Positions 23,756 through 25,360 of a stretch of 25,360 nucleotides of DNA are shown here, piece after piece. This stretch comes from CAYTMY01 sp964618075 (lineage in GTDB: Bacteria; Bacillota; Clostridia; Eubacteriales; Anaerofustaceae). Position 1 is the first letter of the stretch; every line of letters begins with the position of its first letter. The notes beneath the pieces are model-generated. The model ran no database searches. It was not told where the DNA came from and saw nothing but the letters and a program-made list of their open reading frames with translations. A program made the translations under genes and the position numbers. Location of the stretch: the NCBI GenBank assembly GCA_964618075.1, contig CAZTZO010000020.1, forward strand, positions 1 through 25,360. Reading direction: 5' to 3'.

Positions 23756-23935
23756 CTAATAATTAAAATACTTACATTCTCGGCAAACTGTCTTATAATC
23801 CCTTTTGCCCTTGTATTTATCCGGCATTGAAGATAATTTAATTATGCCGTTTATACAATCTCTGTTTTCAATGCAATCTATATTTTCTATTTCGTTATCG
23901 ATAAGAGGACAAAAAACCTTAGCTAATGTCTCCAT
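23756..23935 (-). CDS. Candidate immunity protein of module B, Cys-rich, 59 aa
   Basis: A small ORF beginning METLAKVFCPLIDNEIENI and ending TVCRECKYFNY. It has five cysteines: C9 before Pro, C21, C27 and the closing pair C51-x2-C54, which could hold a metal. The ATG at 23935 lies inside the end of toxin tip B and overlaps it by 13 nt, so it can be translated only with that gene. The CPLI...C-x2-C pattern resembles small Firmicutes proteins of unknown function that I associate with this kind of locus, but I cannot verify the family. Immunity is inferred from position. Confidence 0.65.
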   Translation of the reverse strand: METLAKVFCPLIDNEIENIDCIENRDCINGIIKLSSMPDKYKGKRDYKTVCRECKYFNY

Positions 23936-24345
23936 TTATTATATACCTCAATTAATTCTATTGTTTTTTGGTCAAATTCGTTGCGCGAAAATGATGTCCG
24001 AATCTTCTTATTGGGCACATCCACGTATGTAGCACCAAATTCACCGTAATAGCGTTTATATCTACCATTCCAAACAGAAACAGAAAAAAGGGCATTTGTA
24101 ATGTATTCTTTTGCTTCTTCTTCTGTAATGTTATGACCTCGTTCTATGTTTATATGGTCAAAGTCGAAACTTAATATATTGGTTTCGATGGGGCGAGGAG
24201 TTAATCTGACGTTGGCGTTTTTCGAAAATGCGCCTGTTGCCTTTAGCGCCTTTATTATATAAGCTTCTTGTCTTGATTTCAACGATTTTTTATTCGCCCA
24301 AACCGCCCTTTGGCTCAGGCTCTTGTTAAATTCGTATACCCTCAT
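23923..24345 (-). CDS. Orphan toxin tip B, possible BECR-type nuclease domain
   Basis: A 140-aa ORF that begins at the junction motif MRVYEFNKSLSQRAVWANKK. The remaining 120 residues form a new domain with FDHINIERGHNITEEEAKEY, FSVSVWNGRYKRYYG, ATYVDVPNK and IRTSFSRNEFD. The H, R-G-H and terminal RTSF residues recall the His/Arg/Ser-Thr set of phage-borne Barnase-EndoU-ColicinE5-RelE-like nucleases, but I cannot confirm the family. No capsid part precedes it: the ATG follows the U-tract of a terminator and has no ribosome binding site. It overlaps its candidate immunity gene by 13 nt. Most likely a stored, silent tip. Confidence 0.65.
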   Translation of the reverse strand: MRVYEFNKSLSQRAVWANKKSLKSRQEAYIIKALKATGAFSKNANVRLTPRPIETNILSFDFDHINIERGHNITEEEAKEYITNALFSVSVWNGRYKRYYGEFGATYVDVPNKKIRTSFSRNEFDQKTIELIEVYNKWRH

Positions 24346-24380
24346 AAAAAACCGCCCGAAGGCGGTCAATTAAGCTGATT
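24290..24380 (-). repeat. Junction repeat, copy B
   Basis: 91 bp, 87 of them identical to copy C (23635-23724). It includes the minus-strand terminator, the ATG and the junction codons. Sequence on both sides of the repeat differs completely between modules. Confidence 0.9.
24346..24366 (-). terminator. Terminator directly before toxin tip B
   Basis: ACCGCC and GGCGGT with the stable tetraloop TTCG on the minus strand, then six T's ending at the ATG (24345). Same arrangement as for tip C. Confidence 0.88.
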
Positions 24381-24403
24381 CAAAAAAATATTTACAACTT
24401 CAA

Positions 24404-24426
24404 TAAAAAAAGCCCGTGGGGGGCTT
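24404..24426 (-). terminator. Terminator of module A, copy 1 of a repeated terminator
   Basis: AAGCCC and GGGCTT with a five-base loop on the minus strand, followed by seven T's. Apart from one base in the loop it matches the terminator at 22303-22323 at the far end of the array. Confidence 0.87.
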
Positions 24427-24607
24427 ATTCCTTGACTATTTCAAATAGTTCAGGGAAATATGCATATTCTCCGCCTGATTCATCCACCAAGCAAATCATA
24501 CCTAACTGCCCTATTACTGCATCGTAAATTTTATTTGTTCTTAATGCAATAGGGTTATCTTTACCGATAAATTTAACTTTAACCTTTTTATATCCGTTCT
24601 CATTCAT
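24425..24607 (-). CDS. Candidate immunity protein of module A, 60 aa
   Basis: Small protein beginning MNENGYKKVKVKFIGKDNP, with a probable small beta-barrel or SH3-like fold, and ending SGGEYAYFPELFEIVKE. This pattern (KFIGKDNP ... VDESGG-Y-PELFEI) resembles a widespread group of 50-60 aa Firmicutes proteins of unknown function. Start ATG at 24607 overlaps the toxin stop by 8 nt (ATGAATGA); longer in-frame starts up to 24655 would overlap further and are less likely. GGGGAGG lies about 20 nt upstream. Immunity is inferred from the overlap and position. Confidence 0.7.
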   Translation of the reverse strand: MNENGYKKVKVKFIGKDNPIALRTNKIYDAVIGQLGMICLVDESGGEYAYFPELFEIVKE

Positions 24608-25232
24608 CAATAAACCAGTTTCCTCCCCTCGTAGATATTTTATGTTCAACATCACCGACGCTAGGCTCGCTATACCAATGGATTTCCGTTTTATAGCTTT
24701 CCCCGAGATAATCTACATATCCTATCCCTTTTTTCTTCTGCCATTCTTCTTCTATTGTATCTTTGTACTTATCAAGAAGAATATCTATAACGTCTATTTG
24801 GCGCTTTTTGCCTTTGCCTGCAATAACCTCTTTATGAGTTATCTTTGTTCCTTCGGTAAGCGGTACATATTCACCTGTAGGTAATTTTACACTTATTTTA
24901 TCTTTGTGTAAAGCCTTTTTATTCGCCCACACCGCCTTTTGGCTTAAGCTCTTGTTAAATTCGTACACCCTTAGGCGCTCGCTTTGCTCTATGAGCCCCG
25001 TCTGTCTGCAAAAGTCTTTATATGAAGCCTCCTGGGCTTTTAATTTGACCGAGTATTTTTCAAAGTCCGCTTTTGCCTGAGGACTGTTTTTCAATTCTCC
25101 CAATCCAATCAATTCACGGCGGGTGTCTCGGATGTCTGCTTCCTGGCTTCTCTGAAGCTGTGTAGCGTCATACAACGGCACTTCTTCATCATTGTAAATA
25201 ATTTTACGCTCATTTAAAGCCTCAAGCTCAGA
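24600..25232 (-). pseudogene. Truncated phage minor capsid protein 2-like C-terminus carrying toxin tip A
   Basis: Open for 210 codons from just after an in-frame TAA (25233-25235). The first 90 residues, with ERKIIYNDEEVPLYDATQ, QRSQEADIRDTRREL and YKDFCRQTGLIEQSERL, are the C-terminal end of phage minor capsid protein 2. The junction RVYEFNKSLSQKAVWANKK follows, then a tip of about 100 residues with RQIDVIDILLDKY, KTEIHWYSEPSVGDVEHKI and GGNWFIDE. I recall the IHWY-type tip as common on such proteins, but assign no family. The N-terminal capsid part, normally several hundred residues, is missing. No good start is present; GTG 25181 is the formal one. It is either a decayed former parent gene or a third stored cassette. 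Confidence 0.7.
24919..24973 (-). repeat. Junction repeat, copy A (within the capsid fragment)
   Basis: 55 bp encoding LRVYEFNKSLSQKAVWANK, homologous to the coding part of copies B and C but with several mismatches. In this copy the sequence before the motif is capsid protein instead of a terminator, showing where tips B and C were cut from their parent. Confidence 0.85.
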
Positions 25233-25261
25233 TTATCAATAATTAAGCAAGGAAAGCAAAA

Positions 25262-25290
25262 TAAAAAAACAGCGGATAAAAAACCCACTG
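25262..25290 (-). terminator. Terminator upstream of module A
   Basis: On the minus strand CAGTGGGT pairs with ATCCGCTG (two G-U pairs), loop of five T's, then seven T's. It lies 30 bases before the capsid fragment, so this module too is shielded from upstream transcription. Confidence 0.7.
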
Positions 25291-25360
25291 CTAACGTTTA
25301 TTTAAATTTGGCAAAGAACACGATGATTGATACAATGCACCTGTCTTACAGCGATTGCAC
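25291..25360 (-). other. Window-edge segment, possibly the end of another minus-strand gene
   Basis: One minus-strand frame reads CNRCKTGALYQSSCSLPNL to a TAG at 25291-25293, immediately before the terminator. Its position right before a hairpin suggests a gene end, but 22 codons are too few for support. Confidence 0.2.

Noticed and set aside
23635..24973. Three spaced repeats as a CRISPR-like or integron-like array
   Set aside because: The repeats are coding, 55-91 bp long and 600 bp apart, with genes between them. No cas or integrase gene is seen.
25000..25200. Complete capsid-toxin gene starting at GTG 25181
   Set aside because: Conserved capsid sequence continues upstream of the GTG to the TAA, and no ribosome binding site is present, so the ORF is a truncated remnant.

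Overview
The window looks like a chromosomal contig from a low-GC, spore-forming member of the Clostridia, probably a gut lineage and probably from a metagenome assembly because a 10-N scaffold gap interrupts the first gene. The evidence is a tricistronic GerA-type germinant receptor operon, the Firmicutes-specific DnaD and DnaC/DnaI helicase-loading pair, YhaM, a Bce-type peptide-resistance module and a YtrA-type GntR/ABC operon. Genes are densely packed and most operon junctions are 1-13 nt start/stop overlaps.

Layout. (1) 20-2935, minus: an FGGY sugar kinase followed by an RlmD-type 23S rRNA uracil methyltransferase that is interrupted by the N gap. (2) 3120-6707, minus: germinant receptor operon in the order A-B-C subunit. 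The C subunit has serine where the lipobox cysteine should be. (3) 6815-8305, minus: the exoribonuclease YhaM and a small membrane protein. (4) 8384-12217, plus: dnaD, dnaC and two unrecognised genes in one overlapping operon closed by a strong terminator. (5) 12294-14256, plus: an ABC ATPase (frameshifted at seven A's), a permease and a YtrA-type GntR regulator, with a palindromic operator on the promoter. (6) 14285-18921, plus: bceRS, then a perfect BceR-type box and a terminator, then bceAB. (7) 18973-21920, minus: a succinate dehydrogenase/fumarate reductase operon (anchor, flavoprotein, iron-sulfur). Its flavoprotein has Gln at the usual covalent-FAD His, which suggests fumarate reduction. 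(8) 21944-22302: AT-rich DNA without a convincing gene.

(9) 22303-25360, minus, is the accessory part and the most interesting. It is an array of polymorphic-toxin C-terminal tips and candidate immunity genes descending from a phage minor capsid protein 2-like gene. Module A keeps about 75 residues of the capsid C-terminus before the junction motif RVYEFNKSLSQKAVWANKK. Modules B and C start abruptly at the same junction (RVYEFNKSLSQRAVWANKK), each preceded by an intrinsic terminator whose U-tract runs straight into the ATG. After the junction each module has a different C-terminal domain: an HWY-containing domain in A, a possible BECR-type nuclease in B and a JAB-like HNHP domain in C. Each domain is followed by a small overlapping candidate immunity gene and its own terminator. 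A fourth unit has a ribbon-helix-helix regulator with a palindrome on its -10 box, plus two short ORFs, one broken by an in-frame TGA. The arrangement resembles the orphan toxin/immunity cassettes of CDI and Rhs systems, but built on a phage structural protein: a silent store of tips that could be recombined onto a full-length capsid-toxin gene.
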